Positions 55,054-63,778 of a stretch of 64,000 bases of DNA are shown here, piece after piece. Numbering within the stretch: the stretch's first letter is position 1; each line of letters begins with the position of its first letter. A model generated the notes under the pieces. The model did no database searches and was not told the DNA's origin. It saw only the letters and a program-made list of their open reading frames with translations. This DNA is from JACRLV01 sp045863555 (GTDB lineage Bacteria > Planctomycetota > Phycisphaerae > UBA1845 > Fen-1342): assembly GCA_045863555.1 (NCBI GenBank), contig BTUU01000004.1:1-64000 (forward strand), written 5' to 3'. The translations under genes were made by a program, and so were the position numbers.

Positions 55054-55986
55054 TCAGTTCGGGTGGAAGCCGTCGCCGCGCGGCGTCGGCCAGATGCGCT
55101 TGTGCGCGTTCATCGCGACGCCGCTGAGCACATACGCGGCGGCGAGGACGATCAGCAGCGCCTGGAACCAGTAAATCGCGAAACCGATCGCGGCGACGAC
55201 CCAGAGCAGGCGCGGCAGCGGCTGCTCGCGCCGCACGAGGACGTTGAAGACGTGGATGTGCTCCAGGCGGCTGACCATGAACAGGCCGAGGCCCAGTGCC
55301 ACCGGCGCCAGCAGCCAGCGCGCGGCCGTGGCCACTGCGAAGCCGCCGAGCGTCACATCCAGGCGGAGGAATTCCTCGTACAGCAGCAGCGCCCCGCAGA
55401 ATCCGGCGGCCGCGCCGGGCGTCGGCATGCCGGTGAATTTCTTCTGGGCGGATTCGCTGGCGGTGTTCTCGGCGTTGTAGCGGGCGAGGCGGATGGCGGC
55501 ACAGCTGATGAAGAACAGGGCGCAGAACAGGCCCAGCCGCCATTCGAGCTTTCCGACGGAAGGGTCCCCCCCGCCGGGCGGGACGGCGAGGCCGAGGAGC
55601 ACGGTCAGGTAGAGCATGGCCGGGGCGACGCCGAAACTGACGGTGTCGGCGAGGGAGTCGAGCTGCGCGCCGAATTCGCTGGTGCGGCGGGCGAGGCGAG
55701 CGAGGCGGCCGTCGAGGGCGTCGAAGATCATCGCGAGGAGAATCAGGTAGACGCCGGAGGTGATGTGCGTGGGGAAGAGTTCCGCGAGAACGGGGTTCGT
55801 GATCTTGCGGGGGATATCGAAATAGACGCCGCGGAGCTCGAGGAGGCAGGCGAAGATCGCGAGGACACCGCAGAGCAGGTTTCCGAGCGTGGCGGCAGCC
55901 GGGAGCACCGCGATCGCGCGCAAGGGGCGCGGCAGCGGCGGCTCCACGTCGGGTTCCACGGCTTCGAGACGGTCGACCTGGGACAT
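55054..55986 (-). CDS. pssA: CDP-diacylglycerol-serine O-phosphatidyltransferase
   Basis: A 310-residue CDP-alcohol phosphatidyltransferase of type II Pss. The DG-x2-AR-x8-G-x3-D-x3-D motif is exact: DALDGRLARLARRTSEFGAQLDSLADTVSFG, with Mg-binding aspartates. Six or more membrane helices surround it (LLCGVLAIFACLLELRGVYF, LFCALFFISCAAIRLARYN). It makes phosphatidylserine, the substrate of the adjacent psd product. A C-terminal cytoplasmic tail (NAHKRIWPTPRGDGFHPN) is unusual. The ATG lacks a clear ribosome site; psd ends 60 bases upstream. Confidence 0.95.
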   Translation of the reverse strand: MSQVDRLEAVEPDVEPPLPRPLRAIAVLPAAATLGNLLCGVLAIFACLLELRGVYFDIPRKITNPVLAELFPTHITSGVYLILLAMIFDALDGRLARLARRTSEFGAQLDSLADTVSFGVAPAMLYLTVLLGLAVPPGGGDPSVGKLEWRLGLFCALFFISCAAIRLARYNAENTASESAQKKFTGMPTPGAAAGFCGALLLYEEFLRLDVTLGGFAVATAARWLLAPVALGLGLFMVSRLEHIHVFNVLVRREQPLPRLLWVVAAIGFAIYWFQALLIVLAAAYVLSGVAMNAHKRIWPTPRGDGFHPN

Positions 55987-56046
55987 ATCCGCCTTCCGAT
56001 CGGGACACTGCTCCGAAGAGCGTGCGACCGCCGCGAGCGACGGCGG

Positions 56047-56691
56047 CTAGGACAATTCGGCGAGAATCGTCAGGCCGCCGTTGACCGCGCCACCGGCGCT
56101 GACGAGGACGCGCCAGCGCGGGTCTTCGGGTGCGCGGATTTCGGTCTGCGAACCCAATTTGATCATACCGTAGCGCTGGCCCGCGGCCAGTGAATCCCCG
56201 ACTTTGGCCGCGCAGACGATGCGCTTGGCCAGCAGGCCCGCGATCTGGCGGACTCGGACGGGGCCGGGGATCTGTCCGGCGGGTTCGATCGTCATGAGGC
56301 TGTTTTCATTCCTGAGCGTGGCTTCGGGTTTTAGTGCGTTGAGGAAGAGGCCGGGTGAATATTCGATGTTCGCAACGCGGCCGGCACAGGGACTGCGATT
56401 CACGTGGACATTGAGGACGCTGAGGAAGATGCAGATGCGGAGTTCTTCCGGCTCGCCGGGGGCGGATCGCCAGTTCCGCTCGACGGACATGATCGTGCCG
56501 TCGGCGGGAGAGAGCAGCGCCCGTGGACGATCGGGGATTTTACGGGGCGGGTCGCGGTAGAAGGCGAGGAGCGCGAGGGTAAGCAGCGCGGGCAGCACAG
56601 CCCACGCGCCGCCCCACCATGCGATCGCGGCGGTTGCTGCCGCGCCGATGAGGAAAATCAGCGTTGTTTCGAGCCGGGCATAGGGCGCCAT
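56047..56691 (-). CDS. psd: Phosphatidylserine decarboxylase proenzyme (short type)
   Basis: A 214-residue pyruvoyl-dependent decarboxylase that makes phosphatidylethanolamine from phosphatidylserine. The self-cleavage site is GS at 180-181 in MIKLGSQTEIRAP, giving a pyruvoyl group on the alpha chain. Two N-terminal helices (LIFLIGAAATAAIAWW and AVLPALLTLALLAFY) anchor it in the membrane. ADGTIMSVERNW, NVHVNRSPCAGRV and NENSLMTIEP are family segments. It matches the short PSD class seen in many non-proteobacteria. The ATG at 56691 sits 12 bases after the HAD gene stop; the TTG at 56700 is a weaker start. Confidence 0.93.
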   Translation of the reverse strand: MAPYARLETTLIFLIGAAATAAIAWWGGAWAVLPALLTLALLAFYRDPPRKIPDRPRALLSPADGTIMSVERNWRSAPGEPEELRICIFLSVLNVHVNRSPCAGRVANIEYSPGLFLNALKPEATLRNENSLMTIEPAGQIPGPVRVRQIAGLLAKRIVCAAKVGDSLAAGQRYGMIKLGSQTEIRAPEDPRWRVLVSAGGAVNGGLTILAELS

Positions 56692-56703
56692 GAATGGCAA
56701 GAG

Positions 56704-57540
56704 TCAATCCTCCAGTATCGATTCGAGGAGGTCGGCGACGCCGCCGTCCTGATTTGAGCCGACGACCCGCCGGCTGATCTCGATGACGCCCGGGCGCGCG
56801 TTGGCGACGGCCACACCGAGACCGGCGGAGCGGAGCATGGGGATGTCGTTGACGTCGTCGCCGATCGCGGCGGTCGCGGCGGGGTCGATCTTCCAGCGGT
56901 TGCAGAGTCGCTGGATGCCGGTCCACTTGTCGACGCGGGCGGCGAAAGACTCGATCACCGTGAAACCGTAGGCCGGGACATCGATGATGTTATGGGTCAT
57001 GCGTTCCATGAACGCGGGGTGGAAGTCCGCGGCGAGCGATTCGAGTTCGTGGGCTTCGTCGATAACGGTCAGGCGGAGCGGTGCGTGGTCGAATCCCGGC
57101 GGTGAGTCGATCTCGCGCATCCGGCAGGGTGTCAGCGCGAGCCAGCGGTCGATCGCGGGATGGCGGCGCGGTCCCGCGATCGTATAGCCGTCGAATCCGG
57201 CGGCCGCCGCGTCGTGCAGCCAGAGAACGGCATACCCGCGGGCGCGGAACCAGTCGAGCGCCTCGGCCGCGACCTCCTGCTCGATTCCATGGGCTTCGAT
57301 CGTCCGGTTGCGGGCGACGTCGGTGATCAGTGCGCCGCCGACGGTCACGGTCGCGTCGAGATCGAGCCCGATCTGGTCGATGACCGGGCGGGTCTCGGTG
57401 TAGCTGCGGCCGGTGCAGAGGACGATCTTCAGGCCGGCTTCGTGGGCACGGTGGAGGGCGTCGCGGTTGCGCGCCGGTACCTTGCTTCGCGCATCGAGAA
57501 GCGTGCCGTCGAGGTCGATTGCGATCAGCTTGTAGCGCAT
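56704..57540 (-). CDS. HAD-superfamily sugar-phosphate phosphatase (Cof-like)
   Basis: A 278-residue Cof-type HAD hydrolase. Motif I is IAIDLDGTLLDARSK (nucleophile D9, acid D11), motif II lies in IVLCTGRSYTE, and motif IV in AAIGDDVNDIPML. The cap is of the C2 type (between motifs II and III). Cof-like enzymes dephosphorylate sugar phosphates or nucleotide cofactors with broad range. ATG at 57540. First gene of the tight minus-strand run with psd, pssA and larE (gaps of 12, 60 and 17 bases). The functional link to phospholipid synthesis is not obvious. Confidence 0.92.
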   Translation of the reverse strand: MRYKLIAIDLDGTLLDARSKVPARNRDALHRAHEAGLKIVLCTGRSYTETRPVIDQIGLDLDATVTVGGALITDVARNRTIEAHGIEQEVAAEALDWFRARGYAVLWLHDAAAAGFDGYTIAGPRRHPAIDRWLALTPCRMREIDSPPGFDHAPLRLTVIDEAHELESLAADFHPAFMERMTHNIIDVPAYGFTVIESFAARVDKWTGIQRLCNRWKIDPAATAAIGDDVNDIPMLRSAGLGVAVANARPGVIEISRRVVGSNQDGGVADLLESILED

Positions 57541-57670
57541 CCGGCTCCCGGAGGCCCTCCGCAGGGGCCTCTCGCGAAGAGTGTAGCGTCCGGGGCGTTT
57601 TTCCGGCGAGTCTCGCAAGTCGTTTGCGGACAACCGGCTGCGCGCGTTCCAGCGGATGATGGGCGGATTT

Positions 57671-57700
57671 GCGCTTTTTGCAATTTTTCCGTGCTATACT
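57671..57700 (+). promoter_or_regulatory. AT-rich promoter-like patch before the 57759 gene
   Basis: A T-rich run (CTTTTTGCAATTTTTCC) ends in GTGCTATACTTTC, with TATACT at 57695-57700 as a good -10 hexamer 59 bases before the ATG. No -35 at the usual distance is convincing, so this is weak. It stands out against the surrounding G+C-rich DNA in the 218-base divergent gap. Confidence 0.3.
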
Positions 57701-57758
57701 TTCTCTCGAGGCCATTCGGCCAGCCGGACACATCGATCTGCTTTGAGCGGGGGTTCAC

Positions 57759-59423
57759 ATGCATCTGCGGAGTCTCGTTGCTTGCGTCTCGGCGGCGCTC
57801 GCTGGAACGATCCACGCGTCGGGGGACGTCGAGCGGCACGTCGTGTTCCGGGTGGGAATGGAGGCGGCGGGGTTTCCGGCCGGGTCGACCATCAGTTTTT
57901 CGAATCCCGGTCCATTCCGGCCGGCGATCAACAACCGGGGACACGTGGCTGTTACGGGCCTGGTGACGGGGCCCGAGGTTCCGACGGAGTCCAATGAGGC
58001 GATCTGGCTCGCGTCACGAAGCGGACTGACGCTCGTGCTGCGCGAGAATGACCCTTTTCCGGCGATCTCGGGCGATGTTCGGTTTTCCTCGTGGCTCGTG
58101 CTGGGCATCGGCGACGACGATGCGATCGTCATTCTCGCCACGCTTCGCGGAGAAGTCACGGGGGCTAATGATTCCGCGCTTTGTCGCGTGCGGCCGGGGG
58201 CTTCCGTGGAAGTGCTCGCGCGCACTGGCGACACGATCGACGACGTTCCGGAGTCGCCCGTCTGGAGCAGCTTTCAGCGTCCGTTCGGGTTTCGGACCCC
58301 GGTGAATACGCCGGGCGAGGTCGCGATCCGGGCGGTCACCAGCGACGGGCGTTCGGACTGGTATGCGAGCCGCGCGGGCGCATTGCAGCGGCTTGCGGGG
58401 TCGAACCAGCCGGTGATGGATGCGCCGGAGGGGACGACCGTCGGAATTCTGTCGCTTGTGGGCTGGTCGGACAGCGGGATCGCGCTCTTTTATGCGACGC
58501 TTACGGGGGGCGGGACGACGCCGGCAAACGATACGGGCGTGGTGGCCGCGACGGCGGAGGGGCTGCGGCTGTGTCTTCGGGAGGGTGATCCGATTCCGGA
58601 ATGGCCGTCGGCGACGGTGGGCAGTTTCCAGTCGCCATCAAACCTCGCATACGCCGCGGATACCGAGTTTTTCGCATTCGGGCTCATCATCAATGGCCCG
58701 ACGCAGGCGATCTGGACGGGCACGATCGACGAGCCGACGATCCTGGTTCGTCGGACTGATCCGGTTCCCGGCGTGAATGCGACGTTTGAGTCGCTGTTCT
58801 GGTTTGAAGGCGGGCCGGAGGGGAACGCATTTTGCGCGAATATGAACATCGGCGGGTCGGGGGCGTGGGTCGAGCGCGACGGGGAGATCGTCACGCTCTG
58901 TCGTCCGGGGCTGCCCGCGCCGGAGACGGAGCCGGGCGTGACGTTTTCGAGTATCTCGTCGCTCGGAAACGACGGTCCGCTCCGGTTGGGGCGCTTCGGC
59001 CGCGCGGCGTTTGCTGCGAATCTGGTGGGTTCTCCGGGCTCGCGGGCCGTCTACCAGACTGACGTCGCGGGGACGGCGCGGCGCGTGCTTCGCATCGGCG
59101 ATGTGATGGAATGGAACGCGGGGCCGCTGACGATCACGTCGATCGACGAAATCAACCTGAGCAGTCTCGGGCACCTCGCGGTCCGTGCGAATCAGGCGGC
59201 CTCGGCGATCGTGGCAGCGAAGGTCGGATGTCCGGCGGCGGGCTGCGACAACGTGGATTTCGATGGGGATTGCCGGGTGACGATCGAGGATCTCTCGACG
59301 CTGCTGGCGCACTTCGGGGAGGCGGGTCTCGATCCTTTCGGGGATGCGGATCGCGATCACGACGTGGATCTTCAGGATCTCGCGCGCGTGCTCGCGGCGT
59401 TTGGGAGCGATTGCCGGCAATGA
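57759..59423 (+). CDS. Secreted protein with NxxGxxxxR-type tandem repeats and dockerin-like tail
   Basis: A 554-residue exported protein: signal peptide (residues 1-21), then tandem units of a beta-propeller-like repeat (INNRGHVAVTGLV, NTPGEVAIRAV, LSSLGHLAVRANQ with intervening VLREND, LREGDPIPEW and RRTDPVPG turns), a type described as choice-of-anchor tandem repeat or DUF7453. The C-terminus has two dockerin-like loops (NVDFDGDCRVTIEDL and DADRDHDVDLQDL) and ends SDCRQ. ATG at 57759. Extracellular; function unknown. Followed 39 bases on by the end of the convergent mutase gene. Confidence 0.88.
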   Translation: MHLRSLVACVSAALAGTIHASGDVERHVVFRVGMEAAGFPAGSTISFSNPGPFRPAINNRGHVAVTGLVTGPEVPTESNEAIWLASRSGLTLVLRENDPFPAISGDVRFSSWLVLGIGDDDAIVILATLRGEVTGANDSALCRVRPGASVEVLARTGDTIDDVPESPVWSSFQRPFGFRTPVNTPGEVAIRAVTSDGRSDWYASRAGALQRLAGSNQPVMDAPEGTTVGILSLVGWSDSGIALFYATLTGGGTTPANDTGVVAATAEGLRLCLREGDPIPEWPSATVGSFQSPSNLAYAADTEFFAFGLIINGPTQAIWTGTIDEPTILVRRTDPVPGVNATFESLFWFEGGPEGNAFCANMNIGGSGAWVERDGEIVTLCRPGLPAPETEPGVTFSSISSLGNDGPLRLGRFGRAAFAANLVGSPGSRAVYQTDVAGTARRVLRIGDVMEWNAGPLTITSIDEINLSSLGHLAVRANQAASAIVAAKVGCPAAGCDNVDFDGDCRVTIEDLSTLLAHFGEAGLDPFGDADRDHDVDLQDLARVLAAFGSDCRQ

Positions 59424-59462
59424 CGCCGGCGCGGAGGCGGCGCGGTCCGGGCTTGCCGCTGG

Positions 59463-61061
59463 TCAGTGCTCGACCGCGGGCCTGCCGAGAAGCGGTTCGA
59501 GTTCGTGGAGCTTCTCGTTGAGAAGGTCCTGCGAGTCGGCTTCCAAATTCAGGCGGAGCAGCGGCTCGGTGTTCGACGCGCGGACGTTGAACCACCAGCG
59601 CGGGTACTGGACGGTGACGCCGTCGAGGCGGTCGAGCTCGCCGTCGCGGTACTTCTTTGCCAGGCGATCGAGCGTGCCGTCCTTGTCCTCGTTCTCGAAA
59701 TTGCGTTCGCCACTGGCGAAGTATTTTTCGAAGGGGGCGAGGAGCTGCGAGAGAGGTTTTCCGCCGCGGGTGAGCGCGTTCACGACGGCGACGAAGCCGA
59801 GCATGCCGGAATCGCAGTACCAGAAATCGCGGAAGTAGAAGTGGCCGCTGAGTTCGCCGCCGAAGACGCCGTTCGCCTCGGCCATGGCGCGTTTCATGAA
59901 GACGTGTCCGACGCGCTGGCGGCGCGGCGTTCCGCCGCCAGCGAGGACGACATCCTGAACGACGCGGCTGGAGCGGAGGTCGTAGACGACGGCGGAACCG
60001 GGATAGTCGCGCAGGTATTCCTGGGCGAGCAGCGCCGTGAGCAGGTCGCACGGGACGATGCGGGCCTTTTCGTCGACGAAGATGCAGCGGTCCGCGTCAC
60101 CGTCGAAGCAGGCGCCGAAATCGGCCCCGTGTTCCGTCACCGCGGCGCGAAGCTGGGCGAGATTCGCGGGGACGAGCGGGTTGGGCGGGTGCACGAATTC
60201 GCCGGTGTGCTCGAAGTTCAGCGGGATGACCTGCATGCCGGGCACGTTGGAGAAGATGATCGGGAACCAGCGCCCGGCCATGCCGTTTGATGCGTCGACG
60301 ACGACCTTCAAGGGGCGCGGCTCGAGCATGAACTGGCGGATGTACTCGCGGTATGGCGCTGACAGGTCCGTCGTGACGGTTTTTTCGCGGATGGTGACCG
60401 CATGGCGGGCGACGGCCTTGGCGATGCGCTCGATTTCCTTGAGGCCGCTGTCGGCGCCGATCGGCTTGCCCTTGGGGCCGCAGATTTTGAAGCCGTTGTA
60501 GTTCGGCGGGTTGTGGCTGGCGGTGCAGGTCGCTCCGCCGCAGCACTTCAGGTGATTCGTGGCGAAGTAGATCTGCGAGGTGTCGATCATGCCGATATCG
60601 ACGATCCGGGCGCCGGTCGCGGCGGCGCCGTCGATGAACGCCTTGGTGAGGGCAGGGCTGCTCTTGCGCATGTCGCGGCCGACGATGAGCGTGTTCATAT
60701 CCGGGTCGCTGCGGTCGTAGCCGGTGAGCGAGGTGCGGAGGAACTGGGCGGTGCCGTTGCCGATGCGCCAGGCGACATCCTCGTTCAGCGGTTCTGGCAC
60801 GGTGGCGCGGACGTCGTATGCTTTGAAGACTCGCTCGATCATGGGAACCTCTTCGGGCAGCTCCTTGATGGCCTGCGGGAGATGGCGCTGGCCGACGACC
60901 GTCGCCTCGTAGGACGGGCGGCCTTTCTCGTCGTCGTTGAACTGGCAGCCGGGGCACTTGTGGAAATTCGCGCGGCGGCGTCCGAGGCAGATGGCGTCGG
61001 AGATGGTGATCTGCTCCTCGCCGGGGCAGAACCGCCGGTAGGAATCGGAGTGCTTGAACAC
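59463..61061 (-). CDS. Phosphomannomutase/phosphoglucomutase with N-terminal zinc-ribbon-like extension
   Basis: A 532-residue alpha-D-phosphohexomutase that interconverts hexose 1- and 6-phosphates for exopolysaccharide and cell-wall precursors. The catalytic Ser is in TCTASHNPPNYNG (S182), the Mg-binding loop is DGDADR (320-325), and the sugar-binding GELSGHFYFRD and phosphate-binding RASNTEPLLRLN are intact. Unusually, about 70 residues precede the mutase fold (real start near MIERVFKAYD) and contain C12, C25, C36 and C39 (FCPGEE, DAICLG, KCPGCQF), a likely zinc site. GTG at 61061 has AAGGG eight bases upstream, so the extension is translated. Divergent from the next operon. Confidence 0.9.
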   Translation of the reverse strand: MFKHSDSYRRFCPGEEQITISDAICLGRRRANFHKCPGCQFNDDEKGRPSYEATVVGQRHLPQAIKELPEEVPMIERVFKAYDVRATVPEPLNEDVAWRIGNGTAQFLRTSLTGYDRSDPDMNTLIVGRDMRKSSPALTKAFIDGAAATGARIVDIGMIDTSQIYFATNHLKCCGGATCTASHNPPNYNGFKICGPKGKPIGADSGLKEIERIAKAVARHAVTIREKTVTTDLSAPYREYIRQFMLEPRPLKVVVDASNGMAGRWFPIIFSNVPGMQVIPLNFEHTGEFVHPPNPLVPANLAQLRAAVTEHGADFGACFDGDADRCIFVDEKARIVPCDLLTALLAQEYLRDYPGSAVVYDLRSSRVVQDVVLAGGGTPRRQRVGHVFMKRAMAEANGVFGGELSGHFYFRDFWYCDSGMLGFVAVVNALTRGGKPLSQLLAPFEKYFASGERNFENEDKDGTLDRLAKKYRDGELDRLDGVTVQYPRWWFNVRASNTEPLLRLNLEADSQDLLNEKLHELEPLLGRPAVEH

Positions 61062-61131
61062 GGCGTTTCCCTTGCTGCCGGTGAAAATCGGATGCTAGCC
61101 GACGCGCGCCGATTCGGCTACTCTCGGCCTC

Positions 61132-62280
61132 ATGGCGGGCGAGTTCGGGATCGTGTATCCGCTCTGGGCGCATGGCGACGGCGAGGCCACGCTGCTGGAG
61201 CGCGTCATCGGCGAAGTGGCCGTCGAGCACGTAACGATACCCGTGATCGCGGGCCCGCGGACGCAGTTCCGCCACTTCGGGCCGCGCGAGACGCCCTACT
61301 TTCACACCGACGGCGGCTGGCATTTTCCTCCGGAAACGAAGGCGTATGCGGCGAGCGGCGTGAAGCCGCGCGCGGCGGAGTGGTGCGGCCATCGCGACGT
61401 GCTGCGGAAGGTCTGCGACGTGGCTCGGCACAGCGGGCTCGACGTGAACTTCCGGATCGACATCCCTTCGCTGCCGAGGCTCGTCGAGAATTCGCCCGAG
61501 CTGGCGCAGCGAAACGCCTGGGGCGACACGTACGTCGACTGGGGCCCCTGCCTGAGCAACCCCGCAGCCCGCGAACTCTTCGTCGCGTCGATCAACGACG
61601 CCCTGCGGTACAAGCCGGACGCCTTTGAACTGGTGAATCTCCGCCTCGACAGCGTCTCGCCGGCGCTGGCGGGCTATTCGCTCGACCGGCCGTTCGGCCC
61701 CGGACTGGAACTCTGCTTCTGCCCGGCGTGCCGGCAGATCGCGGCGGAGAGCGTCGATGCGGACCAGGCGGCGCGCAGCGTCCGGGCACTGACGGAGAAA
61801 CACGCGTCGAAACTTCACCCCGGGCGCAGCGCTGATGAGCTACTGAAGGAGCTTCGGGGTGATCCGGTTCTTCGCGAGTACGTCGCGGTGCGCCTACGAT
61901 CTGTTGAGCGGTGGCTCGAGACGCTGGCGGCGAAGTACCCGGAGCACGGGTTTTTCCACGGGCCGCTGAATTTCGATTCGGCGGCGGTCGGACGCGCGGG
62001 TATCGCCGGATTCGACCGGCTGGCGACGTTTGACGCCGACTGCTGGCTGGAGGATGCGCCGGAAGAGGGCGAGAAGTCGATCATCACGGTCCTCGAAGAC
62101 ACGGCGGTCGAGATGGACCTGTGGTTCGCGTGGCGGCACGGGCCGGATGCGCTGGTGCGGGTCGTGCTCGAACTCGTCGCCCGGGGCGTGCGGTACTTTG
62201 ACTTCGCCGACATCGACGAAACGCCGCCGCAGACGATCGACTGGCTGCGGCAGGCGGTACGATACGCAAGGAGAACATGA
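61132..62280 (+). CDS. Hypothetical protein, possible TIM-barrel glycosidase-like
   Basis: I do not recognise this 382-residue protein. It has no signal peptide. Alternating beta-alpha units with segments such as SGLDVNFRIDIPSL, KPDAFELVNLRLDS and GVRYFDFADIDETP, and a buried CPACRQI Cys pair, suggest a TIM barrel, perhaps related to family-10-like glycoside hydrolases or amidohydrolases; no catalytic residue can be assigned. No ribosome site precedes the ATG. Its stop overlaps the next gene by ATGA, so it begins a four-gene operon that continues off the edge. Confidence 0.75.
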   Translation: MAGEFGIVYPLWAHGDGEATLLERVIGEVAVEHVTIPVIAGPRTQFRHFGPRETPYFHTDGGWHFPPETKAYAASGVKPRAAEWCGHRDVLRKVCDVARHSGLDVNFRIDIPSLPRLVENSPELAQRNAWGDTYVDWGPCLSNPAARELFVASINDALRYKPDAFELVNLRLDSVSPALAGYSLDRPFGPGLELCFCPACRQIAAESVDADQAARSVRALTEKHASKLHPGRSADELLKELRGDPVLREYVAVRLRSVERWLETLAAKYPEHGFFHGPLNFDSAAVGRAGIAGFDRLATFDADCWLEDAPEEGEKSIITVLEDTAVEMDLWFAWRHGPDALVRVVLELVARGVRYFDFADIDETPPQTIDWLRQAVRYARRT

Positions 62281-62966
62281 TTCTGGGGTCCCTGACGACG
62301 AATTGGCCGGGCGATGTGCGAATCTGGCGGCGGCTGCGCGGCTGGGTGGGCGTACTGCTTCTTATCTCGGCCGTGGCCGCGGCGGGTTGCGGCAAATCGC
62401 GCGACAAGAACTCGCGGAAGGCGCAGTCCCAGCCTGCGACGACGTCCGCGCCGCGCGCGCAGTATTCGTTCGCGGAACCGGCGGTCGTCACCCGGTATCC
62501 GGTGGCGATCGGGTTCATCAACACGTTTCTTGAGACGTGCATGACCGGCGACTACCTGGCTTACCGGCGGCTCGTGAGCCGCTATGAACAGCCGGAGAGT
62601 CGGGAGCGCTTTGAGGCGATCTACCGGAATCTGCGGTCGATCGTCGTGGACTCGGTCGAACTGCTTGGCCCGGAGAGACGGGGATTGTGGCGGCGCGCGA
62701 CGACGCAGGCGCAAGTCGAAGACGTGTACCTCGTGATCAGCACGGTGAATTTCGATCCGGACGCGAACATCTCGCTACGGCATCGCAATCGGCAGGTCGC
62801 GATACTCGTATTCGAGGAGGACTCCGCCTGGCGGATGTGCCCCGCGCCCGCGTCGCTTCAGCCCGGCGGGTCGGCCGACAGAGAGGGCGGCGCGGCCGGT
62901 GCGACCTCCACGCAGGCGAGCCAGCCGACGCCCGAATACCCATGGGAAACCGACGGCGATTACTGA
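62277..62966 (+). CDS. Hypothetical lipoprotein
   Basis: A 229-residue predicted lipoprotein (signal helix VGVLLLISAVAAAGC with the lipidated Cys at about residue 38 of a long, Trp/Arg-rich N-region). The mature part is soluble with YPVAIGFINTFLETCMTGDYLAYRRLVSRYE and a beta-rich end, and a Ser/Thr/Pro-rich tail. The fold is reminiscent of NTF2-like or DUF4878-type lipoproteins, without certainty. Translation is coupled by the ATGA overlap with the upstream gene, and its 3' end overlaps the next gene by 25 bases. Confidence 0.8.
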   Translation: MILGSLTTNWPGDVRIWRRLRGWVGVLLLISAVAAAGCGKSRDKNSRKAQSQPATTSAPRAQYSFAEPAVVTRYPVAIGFINTFLETCMTGDYLAYRRLVSRYEQPESRERFEAIYRNLRSIVVDSVELLGPERRGLWRRATTQAQVEDVYLVISTVNFDPDANISLRHRNRQVAILVFEEDSAWRMCPAPASLQPGGSADREGGAAGATSTQASQPTPEYPWETDGDY

Positions 62967-63778
62967 TGGGCATTGCGGCCGCGCTGCTCGCGAGTGCGAT
63001 CTGCGCGGGGCAAACCGGCCCCGCATCGACGAGCGGACCGGCGAGCCGGGCCGGGCGCGACGCGCGGGATGGTGCGCGTGAGCTCTCCGAGATCAAGGAT
63101 TTCTCGTTCAGCTACGCGCAGCCCGGGTTCTACTCGCTGCTCCGGCACGTCAAGCAGCAGGGACTCGATCCGGCGCGTCCACCGGTCGAGGGCGCAGCCT
63201 GGACCGAACTGCTGGAGCGGCCGGCGGACTTTCGCGGGGCGCTGCTCCGCGTATCGGGCGTGGTGGCCGGGAACCGCCGGTGGAAGCACAACAGCGCTGA
63301 GTACGAGGACATCGGCTACGTCAGCGAAGTGCACCTCACGCAGGCGGACCAGCCGCTGATCTGCAAGCTGATCCTGACGGGGGACGCGAGCGACGTGCCG
63401 CTGGGAGCGATGATCGACGTTGACGCGTACTTCGTGACGATTCAGCACTATTACAGCGAATCGAAGCGGCAATGCCAGGCGGCGGTATTCGTCGGCGTGG
63501 GGCCGACGACGGTCTCGACCGCCGGCGCGGCTCCGCAGCGGGCGTTCGACTGGACCGGCCCGATCCTCGCCACAACGGGAGGATTCCTCATCGCGTACCT
63601 GATTCTGAAGCGAACCCTGCGCGGGCACCGGCCGATCGAATCGCTGCGCGCGTCGAAGCCCGCGCCGCTGCACCTCGCCGATGATCTCGCCGCGTGGGTG
63701 CGGAGCGAGCACACGGATGCGGGGCATGGCGACCGATCGTCGCCTTCCGACCGTGAAAGCGAGCCGCGACGCGAATGA
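62942..63778 (+). CDS. Hypothetical exported membrane-anchored protein
   Basis: A 278-residue protein with a signal peptide (residues 1-23, ending ICAG), a beta-rich domain (FRGALLRVSGVVAGNRRWKH, IGYVSEVHLTQADQPLICKLIL, GAMIDVDAYFVTIQHYYSE) and a C-terminal transmembrane helix (ILATTGGFLIAYLILKRTL) with a cytoplasmic acidic tail. The beta domain resembles OB-fold or DUF-type periplasmic modules, unassigned. The ATG at 62942 lies inside the end of the preceding lipoprotein gene; the next gene starts at the overlapping ATGA. Confidence 0.8.
   Translation: MGNRRRLLMGIAAALLASAICAGQTGPASTSGPASRAGRDARDGARELSEIKDFSFSYAQPGFYSLLRHVKQQGLDPARPPVEGAAWTELLERPADFRGALLRVSGVVAGNRRWKHNSAEYEDIGYVSEVHLTQADQPLICKLILTGDASDVPLGAMIDVDAYFVTIQHYYSESKRQCQAAVFVGVGPTTVSTAGAAPQRAFDWTGPILATTGGFLIAYLILKRTLRGHRPIESLRASKPAPLHLADDLAAWVRSEHTDAGHGDRSSPSDRESEPRRE

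Noticed and set aside
60097..61818. A 573-codon minus-strand frame across the mutase and the next gene
   Set aside because: It is out of frame with the mutase and composed of Arg/Pro/Ala runs.
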